14,643 bases of DNA from assembly GCA_032125995.1 (NCBI GenBank), contig JAQBBQ010000266.1:1-14643 (forward strand), written 5' to 3'. This document shows, piece by piece, positions 8,258 through 14,529 of the stretch (position 1 is the stretch's first letter; each line of letters begins with the position of its first letter). This DNA is from SG8-39 sp032125995 (GTDB lineage: Bacteria; Pseudomonadota; Gammaproteobacteria; Burkholderiales; SG8-39). The notes beneath the pieces are model-generated. The model was not told the DNA's origin and searched no databases. It saw only the letters and a list, made by a program, of their open reading frames with translations. Position numbers and translations under genes: made by a program.

Positions 8258-8503
8258 CTAGAGAAACTTCTCCGCGCAGACGATGATCTCTTCGTTGGTC
8301 GGATGCTTCAGGCACTCCCTGGCATCCAGGCGCGAGCGCCCCGTGAGGCGCCTGGGCATCGGCTTGATGTCCTCGGTCTTCGGTTCCGATTTTTTCGTTT
8401 CAGCCGCGGGCAACTTCGGGCTCTGTGTCATTTTCAACGTCTGGCCCCAACCGGGCATCGCAACCAGCGCCGTGAGCGCTGCAAACAAGGCGAATCGTTT
8501 CAT
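8258..8503 (-). CDS. Small exported protein with two cysteines, function unknown
   Basis: An 81-residue protein with a clear Sec signal peptide: MKRF, a hydrophobic core ALFAALTALVAMPG, and a probable cut after GWGQ or nearby. The predicted mature part of about 60 residues starts with a Lys/Pro/Glu-rich, probably disordered stretch. It ends with a compact segment, RLDARECLKHPTNEEIIVCAEKFL, holding two Cys 14 residues apart that could form a disulfide in the periplasm. Start ATG 8503 is preceded by AAGGGAG about 10 bases upstream, which supports real translation. It is transcribed away from the yjbQ remnant. I recognise the C-terminal pattern as similar to small uncharacterised proteobacterial exported proteins, but no function can be stated. 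It is not part of an evident operon. Confidence 0.75.
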   Translation of the reverse strand: MKRFALFAALTALVAMPGWGQTLKMTQSPKLPAAETKKSEPKTEDIKPMPRRLTGRSRLDARECLKHPTNEEIIVCAEKFL

Positions 8504-8614
8504 GGCCCTGCTCCCTTAAGTTAGAGGGTTGAAGCAGCATAGTCACACGGAAACAGCCCTGTGAGAAAGGGTAAGAATTCACGGATTTCCGACTCCGACG
8601 GGGTAAATGGCGCC

Positions 8615-8780
8615 ATGTCCGAGCAAAAGACCCTCAGCTTTCACACGCGCGGCGGCGGCACCCACGATTTCACCGTCGAAGTGGAGCGCGTGGTGCGCGC
8701 GAGCAAGCTTTGCGCTGGCACCGTGCAACCTGTTCCTGCAGCACACCAGCGCCTCGCTGATCCTGTGCGAGAAGGGATAA
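8615..8780 (+). pseudogene. yjbQ: yjbQ-family (UPF0047) remnant, frameshifted and truncated
   Basis: The first 36 codons from ATG 8615 give MSEQKTLSFHTRGGGTHDF and continue to KLCAGT, an ordinary start of a YjbQ-like protein (reported to have thiamin-phosphate-synthase-like activity; often annotated as secondary thiamine-phosphate synthase). At 8723 one extra G shifts the frame. The next frame then continues the family's core CNLFLQHTSASLILCE up to a stop at 8778-8780. In an intact protein this is followed by ENADP and about 85 more residues with conserved His/Asp, all absent here. So there are two defects: a 1-base insertion and loss of the C-terminal two thirds. The lost part is replaced directly by an unrelated gene tail. 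Confidence 0.8.
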
Positions 8781-8784
8781 GAGA

Positions 8785-8937
8785 ATAAGGCCGGCCGTGA
8801 AGTCGGCACGGCCTGCCGATCTTCCGGTCGAGACGCCGAATACACTCGAGCTGGTGGTGATTCTAAAGATCGCCAATGCGCTCGGTCTCGCGGTCCCGCA
8901 TTCGATTCTGCAGCGCGCCAACTGCGAGATCGACTGA
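8785..8937 (+). pseudogene. C-terminal remnant of an ABC transporter substrate-binding protein
   Basis: In the third forward frame this stretch reads VKSARPADLPVETPNTLELV and then VILKIANALGLAVPHSILQRANCEID, ending at a TGA. This closely follows the end of the ABC_sub_bind family, where the usual text is of the type GAKPADLPVEQPTKFELVINLKTAKALGLTIP.SLL.RADEVIE. Only about the last 45-50 residues of a protein of about 320 survive, with no start codon or ribosome site. It follows the broken yjbQ remnant within about 10 bases, so the two were joined by a deletion or rearrangement. Not expected to be functional. Confidence 0.72.
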
Positions 8938-9108
8938 CCGCTTCTTTAATCGGGCGGGTTTGTCAAGGATCGGGCTCCTGGTAGCTGTGGTTCTTGAGGA
9001 ACATCGCTTACGTGGGTCACGCTTCTTTACGCAGTCGGCGCGGTGCTGTCCTGGCACGCTGCAGGCATTAGTCGGACAGAGTGGAGAGCCTTGCTTTTGG
9101 GCGCGCTT

Positions 9109-9163
9109 TTGGCCGATAGCCGCCGGTGGTGACCGGCTCCTACCGACCCTTAGCCGACGCTCG
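9109..9163 (+). repeat. Intergenic repeat copy B, just downstream of the hemolysin III gene
   Basis: Contains TGGCCGATAGCCGCCGGT and then CTACCGACCCTTAGCCGACG. Copy C at 9967-10026 has the same two blocks at the same spacing and in the same orientation, with roughly three quarters identity by eye. Copy B ends 15 bases before the hemolysin III stop codon (that gene is on the minus strand). Whether it also works as a transcript end is unknown. Confidence 0.7.
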
Positions 9164-9177
9164 ATCTCGGAGCGGCG

Positions 9178-9813
9178 TCACGCCGCGTAACTCAGCACCG
9201 CGAAGAAGTGACAGCCGGAACCGGCTACGACGAAGCTGTGCCATACCGCGTGCGCGTACCGCAACCGGGAATCGAGCATGAAGAACACGACACCCGCTGT
9301 GTATGCGAGTCCGCCGGCCACGAGCAATGCGACGCCGGGCGGAGGCACGCGTTCGACGAGTGGCACAACCGCAATCAGCACAATCCAGCCCATGATTAGA
9401 TAGAGCCCCGTCGAAAGCCAGGGATGCGACAGGCGGTCGAACGCCTTCAGCGTGACGCCTAAGACCGCGAGCGACCACACCACCCCAAATAGCGTCCAAC
9501 CCCAGGCACCACCCAATGCGCCCAGCGTGAACGGCGTGTAGCTGCCCGCGATGAATACGTAGATTGCGCCGTGATCGAGCTTCTGGAAAACGCGCTTGGC
9601 GCGCCCCGTCGGCAACGCGTGGTACAACGTCGAAGTCAGATACAGCAGCACCATCGTCGCCGCAAACACGCTAGCACCGACGACGTTGGCCAGGTCGAGA
9701 TGCTGCGTTGCGGCGATCAAGAACGGCACCGCCACAATGGTTGCCAGTAGCGCCACGCCATGGCTCACGCTGTTGGCGATTTCTTCGCCTAGGCTCTGCG
9801 GGCGTTCGACCAT
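9178..9813 (-). CDS. Hemolysin III / PAQR family membrane protein (YqfA-like)
   Basis: A 211-residue integral membrane protein with about seven hydrophobic segments, normal for bacterial hemolysin III proteins. The family belongs to the PAQR/CREST superfamily of likely zinc-dependent membrane hydrolases; lysis activity is documented for few members. Seen: SVSHGVALL near residue 15, with the conserved Ser and His; STLYHALPTGRAKRVFQKLDHGAIYVFIAGSYTPF near 60-95; and HAVWHSFVVAGSGCHFFAVL at the C-terminus. The His residues of these motifs correspond to the family's metal site. I chose ATG 9813 (MVERPQSLGEEIANS) because it matches the usual start; no strong ribosome site precedes it, and a GTG at 9828 is an alternative. 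A longer frame to 9945 adds a polar, unfamily-like leader. Its upstream region has an 8-bp inverted repeat that could be regulatory. Confidence 0.92.
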   Translation of the reverse strand: MVERPQSLGEEIANSVSHGVALLATIVAVPFLIAATQHLDLANVVGASVFAATMVLLYLTSTLYHALPTGRAKRVFQKLDHGAIYVFIAGSYTPFTLGALGGAWGWTLFGVVWSLAVLGVTLKAFDRLSHPWLSTGLYLIMGWIVLIAVVPLVERVPPPGVALLVAGGLAYTAGVVFFMLDSRLRYAHAVWHSFVVAGSGCHFFAVLSYAA

Positions 9814-9899
9814 CAGGTCGATTGTCACACGTCGGAGGACTCGCTCGGGCTTGCTCCAGGTCTGCTTGCTCGACCGAAAGCACACTGTGGACGATCGGT

Positions 9900-9931
9900 A
9901 TTGACCTGAGTCGAGAACCGGTGAGGTCAAT
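9900..9931. promoter_or_regulatory. 8-bp inverted repeat with 16-base spacer, possible operator or hairpin
   Basis: ATTGACCT (9900-9907) and AGGTCAAT (9924-9931) are perfect reverse complements separated by 16 bases; the spacer has a central ACCGGT palindrome. The site is 87-118 bases upstream of the hemolysin III start. Symmetry and position fit a dimeric regulator's operator, but a chance palindrome or a repeat remnant cannot be excluded. Confidence 0.4.
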
Positions 9932-9966
9932 GCAAAGCAGCGCAAAATGCCGTGTCCTATCGACAG

Positions 9967-10026
9967 TCCGGTTGTGGCCGGTAGCCGCCGGTCGGGACTG
10001 CGCTACCGACCCTTAGCGGTCATTCC
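9967..10026 (+). repeat. Intergenic repeat copy C, upstream of hemolysin III and cyclase genes
   Basis: Holds TGGCCGGTAGCCGCCGGT and then CTACCGACCCTTAGCGGTCATTC. It is the best-preserved copy in the window, because its right end AGCGGTCATTC matches the ends seen at copies A and D. It is a direct repeat of copy B about 860 bases away, so the hemolysin III gene lies between two like-oriented copies. Confidence 0.7.
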
Positions 10027-10173
10027 ATTTGTACACATTCGGCGCACGTTCGGTGCGGTTCAGGACGTGGTCCACGCGCCGGATTTAGACACGAAGGTTC
10101 CAGTTAACCCTATGTCGAGTCCGGCTATTTTGGCGCGTAAGATTGCGGCCAGTTTCGACCTGGGAGAGCAAAG

Positions 10174-13100
10174 TTGTCGGATGTTGCCTGCTGGCTAGCC
10201 GCGCTTGGACTGGAAAAGTACGGATCTGCATTCACTGAAGCCGAGATTGAGTTTTCCGATCTGCCGCAACTGAGCGCCGAGGACTTAAAGGAACTCGGGC
10301 TGCCGGTGGGGCCGCGTCGTCGGATACAAGAGGCGATCAAACAGCTCGACGGCAGTCCTGATTCGCCTGCCCCTGGACCCGCAATCGCCGCAGCAGCGAG
10401 TCCCGCAGCGAAAGAGGCCCGTTCCACGATCTCTGAAGCAGAGCGGCGTCAACTGACGGTGATGTTTGTCGATCTGGTCGGTTCGACCGAGATGGCAACG
10501 AAGGTCGACCCCGAAGTCGTGCGCGATGTCATTACGCGATATCAGAATACCGTTGCCGGCGTGGTGACCCGCCACGAAGGTTTTGTGGCCCGCTACATGG
10601 GCGATGGCGTGCTGTGCTATTTCGGCTGGCCGCGTGCCAATGACGATGATGCTGAAAGGGCGGTTCGTGCAGGCCTGGAAATCATCGCGAGTGTCAGGAA
10701 CACATCGGGGCCCGATGGCGTCTCTCTTGCCTCTCGCGTAGGGATCGCAACCGGTGTCGTGATTGTCGGCGACCTGATCGGCAGCGGCGCGTCCGAAGAA
10801 GCCGCGGTTGTCGGCGAGACGCCAAACCTTGCGGCCCGATTGCAGGGCCTGGCGAAACCGAACCAGCTGGTATTGCCGCAGGAAACGCGCAGCCTGCTTG
10901 GCAATATGTTTGAACTAGAGCCTCTCGGCGCACAGCGTCTCAAGGGTATCTCAGAGGCTGTAGAGGCCTATGCGGTGATTGCTGAGACCGCCCGCGAAAG
11001 CCGGTTTGATGCGCGTCAGTCAGGCGCGCTCACGCCGATTGTCGGCCGCGAGCAGGAGCTGGGACTGATGCGGGAGCGCTGGGCCAGGGCGAAGGCGGGG
11101 ACCGGCCAGATGATCGTTGTCAGCGGGGAGGCGGGGATCGGCAAGTCACGCGTCACGCGTGCGCTGGTCGACGAGATCGCTCAGGAGAATCACGTCCGCT
11201 TGACCTTTCAATGCGCGCCCAATTATTCCGACAGCGCGTTCTATCCGTTTATCCAGCAATTGACCTATGCGGCCGGCATCCATCCAGCAGACGGAAGCAC
11301 CGGACGTCTCGACAAGCTCGAGCGTCTGGCCGGGATCAATGCGAGCAACGCTGCCTTGATGGCCACCTTGCTCGGCATTGATGCGGGCGGGCGCTATGCA
11401 CCACTCGATCTGACGCCGGCCCAGTTAAGGCTGCGCACGATGCAGGCGCTCGTTCAGCTGATCGTCCGGCAGGCGCAGGAGCAACCCCTGCTCGCCGTAT
11501 TTGAAGATCTGCATTGGGTGGATCCGACGACGCTCGAGCTTCTGGACATCGCGCTTGATGCGATTGCCGAGGAGAAGGTGCTGCTCCTCGCGACGGCACG
11601 GCCAACCTTCGAGCATGGCTTTGGCGGGCATCCGATCGTTACCCGGTTTGCGCTCAACCGACTGGGCAAGGATCAGATCCTGTCGATCGTCAACAAGCTG
11701 ACGGATGGCAAGTTACTGCCGGACGAGGTCCTGCAGATCATTGCCCGCCGCACCGATGGCGTGCCGCTGTTTGTCGAGGAACTCACCAAGGCGATCCTGG
11801 AAACCGGTGCGCTGAAAGTCGACGGCGACAGGCTTGTTCTTGACGGCCCGCTGGATGCGCTCGCGATTCCCAGCACGCTGCATGACAGTCTGATGGCGCG
11901 ACTTGATCGCCTGCAACCGATCAAGGAAGTCGCGCAAATGGCCGCCTGCATCGGGCGGGAGTTCGATCACCGGCTGCTGGCTGGCATTTCGCCGCTCCCC
12001 GGGGCCGAGCTCAACACGGCGCTCGAGGGGCTGATCAAGGCTGAACTGATCTACCGGCGCGGCCTGCCGCCCGAGGCGGCGTATCTGTTCAAGCACGCGT
12101 TGGTGCGCGACGCCGCCTATGAAAGCCTGTTGAAAGAGCGCCGCCGCAGCATCCACGGCCGGATCCTGACGGCGCTGGAGAAAGCGCCGGATACTGCCCC
12201 TGAAGTGCTCGCCTATCATGCAGAGACGGCGGGACAGACCGACCGCGCTATCGATCTGTGGGAAGCGGCGAGCAAGGCCGCCATCGCACGCCCGGCCTTT
12301 GACGAAGGCATCTCCCATTTGGAGCGAGCGATCGCCCTGATCGCGCCGCAGACCGAGTCTGGCGAGCATGCCGTGATGGAACATGCGCTGAGCTTGCAGG
12401 TTCAGCTTGGCGTCGCCTCGATGGCCCGCAAGGGGTGGGGGGCTGACGAGACGAAGGCTGCTTTTGAACAGGCGCTCGTCCTCGCCGACAGGATCGGCGA
12501 AACACCCCTGCGGTTTTCCATTCTCTACGGCCTCAATACGGGAAGGTATCTCAGAGCAGAAACTGCTGAAGCGATGCGACACGGTGAAGCGCTCGTTCGA
12601 TTGACAGAGGACGCGCTGGAAACCGCTCCGGCGGTCGTGGCCAACCGATCGTACGGTATTACGCTGCAGTTGGTGGGGCGGTTTCTGGATGCGCAAACGT
12701 ATTTCGACCGTTCCTTTGCGCTCTATGACCCGGAAACGCACAAAGGCCTGGAAAAGCAATATGGGCAGGACCTCGGTGTCGGCAGCAATTGTTTTATGTC
12801 GCTCAATCTCGGATACCTTGGCCAGACCCGGCGGGCGGAGAAACATGCCCAGGATGGTGAGCGCTACGCAATGGCCTCCGCTCATGCAAATTCAATCTGC
12901 TATATGCACATGGTCATGTTGATGCGCGCGTTGCAATCCCGGGATGAAGCCGAACTGGAACGACACACAAATGCGCTGGCCGCGATGTCGGCAGAGCACA
13001 ATCTGGTTTGGTATCGGCATCTTGCGTCGATGACCCAAGCGTTACTCCTCGCAGGACAGGGCGAGCCGGCCAGCATCGTGAATTACTTGAAGGCCGACGC

Positions 13101-13533
13101 AACCTTGGTGGCGACAAAATCCAAAATGGCGGTCTCATGGCTGCGAATTGAGGCTGGCTGGCGCGCGCGCGCCCTGGGCCTTCGGGAACAGGCCAGCGAT
13201 CTGGCCGTGATGGCTCGGAAAATGTTCGATGAAACGGGCGAAGCCTTTGCGCTGTCAGACCTTCGCCGTCTGCAGGGCGCGTTGGCTCTGGACGCCGGTG
13301 ACGATCAGAGCGCAGAGGCCTGCCTGAAGGCGGCCATCGAAGTCGCGTGCGACCAGGGCAGCAAGTTATTGGAACTGCGCGCCGCGATCGATCTTGCGCG
13401 TCACTGGCATTCGATGGGCCGCATCGACGAAGCAGCGGAATTGCTCCGGCCTGTCGTTGAACGCATAGCCGATGGTGACTGTGCGACGGACCGTGCGACA
13501 GCTCAAGCCATGCTCGCCGACTTTGTAACTTGA
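10174..13533 (+). CDS. SAM domain - class III adenylate/guanylate cyclase - AAA ATPase regulator with TPR-like tail
   Basis: A 1119-residue soluble multidomain signalling protein. Residues 1-60 are a SAM-type domain (VACWLAALGLEKYGSAF, then LSAEDLKELGLPVGPRRRI), a likely interaction module. Residues 90-270 are a class III nucleotide cyclase: FVDLVGSTE with metal ligand Asp100, YMGDGVL with Asp144, and NLAARLQ with Asn218 and Arg222. Residues 287 to about 500 are an ATPase: Walker A GEAGIGKS (318-325) and Walker B LLAVFEDLHWVD (439-450). The rest is helical and TPR-like (for example A..ALAEAYEL-type repeats from about 680 on). The base-recognition Lys expected just before YMGDG is Arg140, so activity or ATP/GTP choice is uncertain. 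The start is TTG 10174 with GGGAG 7 bases upstream, and it begins exactly where the SAM domain should. It stands alone, with no partner receptor beside it. The architecture is common in alpha- and betaproteobacteria; the signal sensed is unknown. Confidence 0.93.
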   Translation: MSDVACWLAALGLEKYGSAFTEAEIEFSDLPQLSAEDLKELGLPVGPRRRIQEAIKQLDGSPDSPAPGPAIAAAASPAAKEARSTISEAERRQLTVMFVDLVGSTEMATKVDPEVVRDVITRYQNTVAGVVTRHEGFVARYMGDGVLCYFGWPRANDDDAERAVRAGLEIIASVRNTSGPDGVSLASRVGIATGVVIVGDLIGSGASEEAAVVGETPNLAARLQGLAKPNQLVLPQETRSLLGNMFELEPLGAQRLKGISEAVEAYAVIAETARESRFDARQSGALTPIVGREQELGLMRERWARAKAGTGQMIVVSGEAGIGKSRVTRALVDEIAQENHVRLTFQCAPNYSDSAFYPFIQQLTYAAGIHPADGSTGRLDKLERLAGINASNAALMATLLGIDAGGRYAPLDLTPAQLRLRTMQALVQLIVRQAQEQPLLAVFEDLHWVDPTTLELLDIALDAIAEEKVLLLATARPTFEHGFGGHPIVTRFALNRLGKDQILSIVNKLTDGKLLPDEVLQIIARRTDGVPLFVEELTKAILETGALKVDGDRLVLDGPLDALAIPSTLHDSLMARLDRLQPIKEVAQMAACIGREFDHRLLAGISPLPGAELNTALEGLIKAELIYRRGLPPEAAYLFKHALVRDAAYESLLKERRRSIHGRILTALEKAPDTAPEVLAYHAETAGQTDRAIDLWEAASKAAIARPAFDEGISHLERAIALIAPQTESGEHAVMEHALSLQVQLGVASMARKGWGADETKAAFEQALVLADRIGETPLRFSILYGLNTGRYLRAETAEAMRHGEALVRLTEDALETAPAVVANRSYGITLQLVGRFLDAQTYFDRSFALYDPETHKGLEKQYGQDLGVGSNCFMSLNLGYLGQTRRAEKHAQDGERYAMASAHANSICYMHMVMLMRALQSRDEAELERHTNALAAMSAEHNLVWYRHLASMTQALLLAGQGEPASIVNYLKADATLVATKSKMAVSWLRIEAGWRARALGLREQASDLAVMARKMFDETGEAFALSDLRRLQGALALDAGDDQSAEACLKAAIEVACDQGSKLLELRAAIDLARHWHSMGRIDEAAELLRPVVERIADGDCATDRATAQAMLADFVT

Positions 13534-13576
13534 AGGTGTGAGGGTTGCTCAAGGCGAGACATTCCACCAACCGGGA

Positions 13577-13771
13577 TGACCGCTCCTGGCCTATTCTGTT
13601 GAAAAACTCTTTCGCGCGACTTTCTGAATGAATTTTGGGGTCGTCGACCCCTTACCCCGTTCGCTAGCGTCGCGTGTAGCGCATCCTGAGCGTTCGACTT
13701 TTTGACGACCGTATGCCTCGGGTACGGCAAACGAGTTTTTCAACAGAATAGGCCGAAAGCGGTCGTTCGTT
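13577..13771 (+). repeat. Intergenic repeat copy D, split by a 159-bp inserted element
   Basis: Left part TGACCGCTCCTGGCC (13577-13591) and right part GGCCGAAAGCGGTCGTTC (13751-13768). Removing the element and one GGCC restores GACCGCTCCTGGCCGAAAGCGGTC, a short imperfect palindrome with GACCGCT / AGCGGTC arms. The right end matches that of copy C (AGCGGTCATTC) with one change. Confidence 0.65.
13592..13750. mobile_element. 159-bp MITE-like element, complete copy, 18-bp perfect inverted ends, GGCC duplication
   Basis: The ends are TATTCTGTTGAAAAACTC (13592-13609) and its exact reverse complement (13733-13750). GGCC on both sides (13588-13591 and 13751-13754) fits a 4-bp target duplication, although GGCC is itself palindromic and could instead extend the inverted ends to 22 bp. 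The interior holds no credible coding sequence, only an inner palindrome GGGGTCG-T-CGACCCC at 13637-13651. A second copy starts at 14530. It sits 47 bases before the start of the next gene, so that gene's promoter region is either displaced by it or lies within it. Confidence 0.82.
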
Positions 13772-13797
13772 CACACACCACAGGGGCACGGGTCGTG

Positions 13798-14376
13798 ATG
13801 TCAGAAAACAGCAGCCGGGCGCAACGGCCCGACGTCACACGGACCGGAGTGCTGAGCCTCGCTGCGGCTCTGCTGGTGTTCGCCGCCGCGGCGGTGGCGG
13901 AGCACGAGGCCGACCATCGATACGACGTGCAGGGCTATGTGCTTGGCGCCGACAAGCGCCCGCTGGACGGGGTGAGCGTCGCGATACACAAAGATGATCG
14001 CCTCATCGGCAGCAGCCGAACAGATAGCGAGGGCTTCTATGCCATCAGGCTTCACCTCCACGACAGCGATATCGGCGACGCTATCGCGGTGCGCGCTGGC
14101 AAACATCAGGCGCTTGTCCGCATGCAGGCCGAGCACGGAAACCAGATGAATGCGCGAGTGCACCGTGTGAACTTCGTCGGCAGCGAGGTCAGCGAGAAGA
14201 ATCTTTCTGGCAACAGCGTTCCGGCCTGGGTTTACCTCGTCGCGGCCCCATTCGTGCTTTGGGCGGCGGTGTATTTCACCGGCTTGATCCGGCGACGGGT
14301 CCGCAAGCTGAGATTGGCGAATGCCCCCGCGCAACCCGGTCGGGAAAAGAAGCGCACGGGTAAGCGCAGGCGCTGA
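13798..14376 (+). CDS. Membrane-anchored periplasmic protein with carboxypeptidase-regulatory-like domain
   Basis: A 192-residue protein. Residues 13-34 (TGVLSLAAALLVFAAAAVAEHE) look like a signal peptide or N-terminal anchor. Residues about 42-120 form a beta-sandwich typical of CarboxypepD_reg / transthyretin-like domains: YDVQGYVLGADKRPLDGVSV, then IGSSRTDSEGFYAIRL. A second hydrophobic segment near 142-162 (VPAWVYLVAAPFVLWAAVYF) anchors the C-terminus. A strongly basic tail (RRRVRKLR...REKKRTGKRRR) should face the cytoplasm. Topology: domain in the periplasm. Such domains usually bind other proteins or sugars rather than catalyse. I chose ATG 13798 because it gives a normal signal peptide; the frame is open upstream into the inserted element, where a leader of about 32 residues would come from transposon sequence. 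The specific role is unknown. Confidence 0.75.
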   Translation: MSENSSRAQRPDVTRTGVLSLAAALLVFAAAAVAEHEADHRYDVQGYVLGADKRPLDGVSVAIHKDDRLIGSSRTDSEGFYAIRLHLHDSDIGDAIAVRAGKHQALVRMQAEHGNQMNARVHRVNFVGSEVSEKNLSGNSVPAWVYLVAAPFVLWAAVYFTGLIRRRVRKLRLANAPAQPGREKKRTGKRRR

Positions 14377-14397
14377 GATCTCAGAGGAGACAGCGGC

Positions 14398-14502
14398 ATG
14401 GACCTCGGGCTGGAGGGCAAGACCGCGCTCGCTACCGACACGACGCAGGGCAGCGGCAGGGCCACGGCGCTGCTGCTGCGCGCCGGCAGGGTGATCGAAT
14501 AG
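14398..14502 (+). pseudogene. Short-chain dehydrogenase (SDR) N-terminal remnant
   Basis: ATG 14398 has a strong ribosome site, AGAGGAGA, 8 bases upstream, 21 bases after the previous stop. The 34 codons read MDLGLEGKTALATDTTQGSG and then RATALLLRAGRVIE before TAG. An SDR normally starts MDLGLKGKTALVTGST.GIGRAIAL.LA.EGA.V, so this is its Rossmann start. The first Gly of the TGxxxGxG cofactor motif is now Asp, and about 220 residues after the second helix are missing. Repeat copy E and an inserted element follow at once. A short translated peptide is possible, but no enzyme. Confidence 0.7.
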
Positions 14503-14510
14503 CCGCTCGG

Positions 14511-14529
14511 TGACCGACCGCTCCTGGCC
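14511..14529 (+). repeat. Intergenic repeat copy E, left part, interrupted by the second 159-bp-type element
   Basis: TGACCGACCGCTCCTGGCC ends with the same 14 bases, GACCGCTCCTGGCC, that precede the element at copy D. The right part would lie beyond the window. Confidence 0.6.

Larger units (their letters stand above)
9814..10173. other. 360-base divergent intergenic region between hemolysin III and cyclase genes
   Basis: This region must hold promoters for both outward-reading genes. Recognisable contents are an 8-bp inverted repeat with a 16-base spacer (9900-9931), intergenic repeat copy C (9967-10026), and a small hairpin CGCAC-N5-GTGCG at 10043-10057. Just before the cyclase start is a GGGAG ribosome site (10162-10166). 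I found no convincing -35/-10 promoter pair on either strand. Confidence 0.55.

Noticed and set aside
10084..10110. TTTAGA...ACCCTAT as a promoter of the cyclase gene
   Set aside because: Both boxes match consensus poorly; not enough to report as a feature.
11713..12885. A 390-codon open frame on the minus strand opposite the cyclase gene
   Set aside because: It lies wholly inside the cyclase gene, has no family motif and has the composition of an antisense shadow.
13702..13730. TTGACG in the complete element as a -35 box for the downstream gene
   Set aside because: No acceptable -10 box at 16-18 bases, and the hexamer is not kept in the second element copy.
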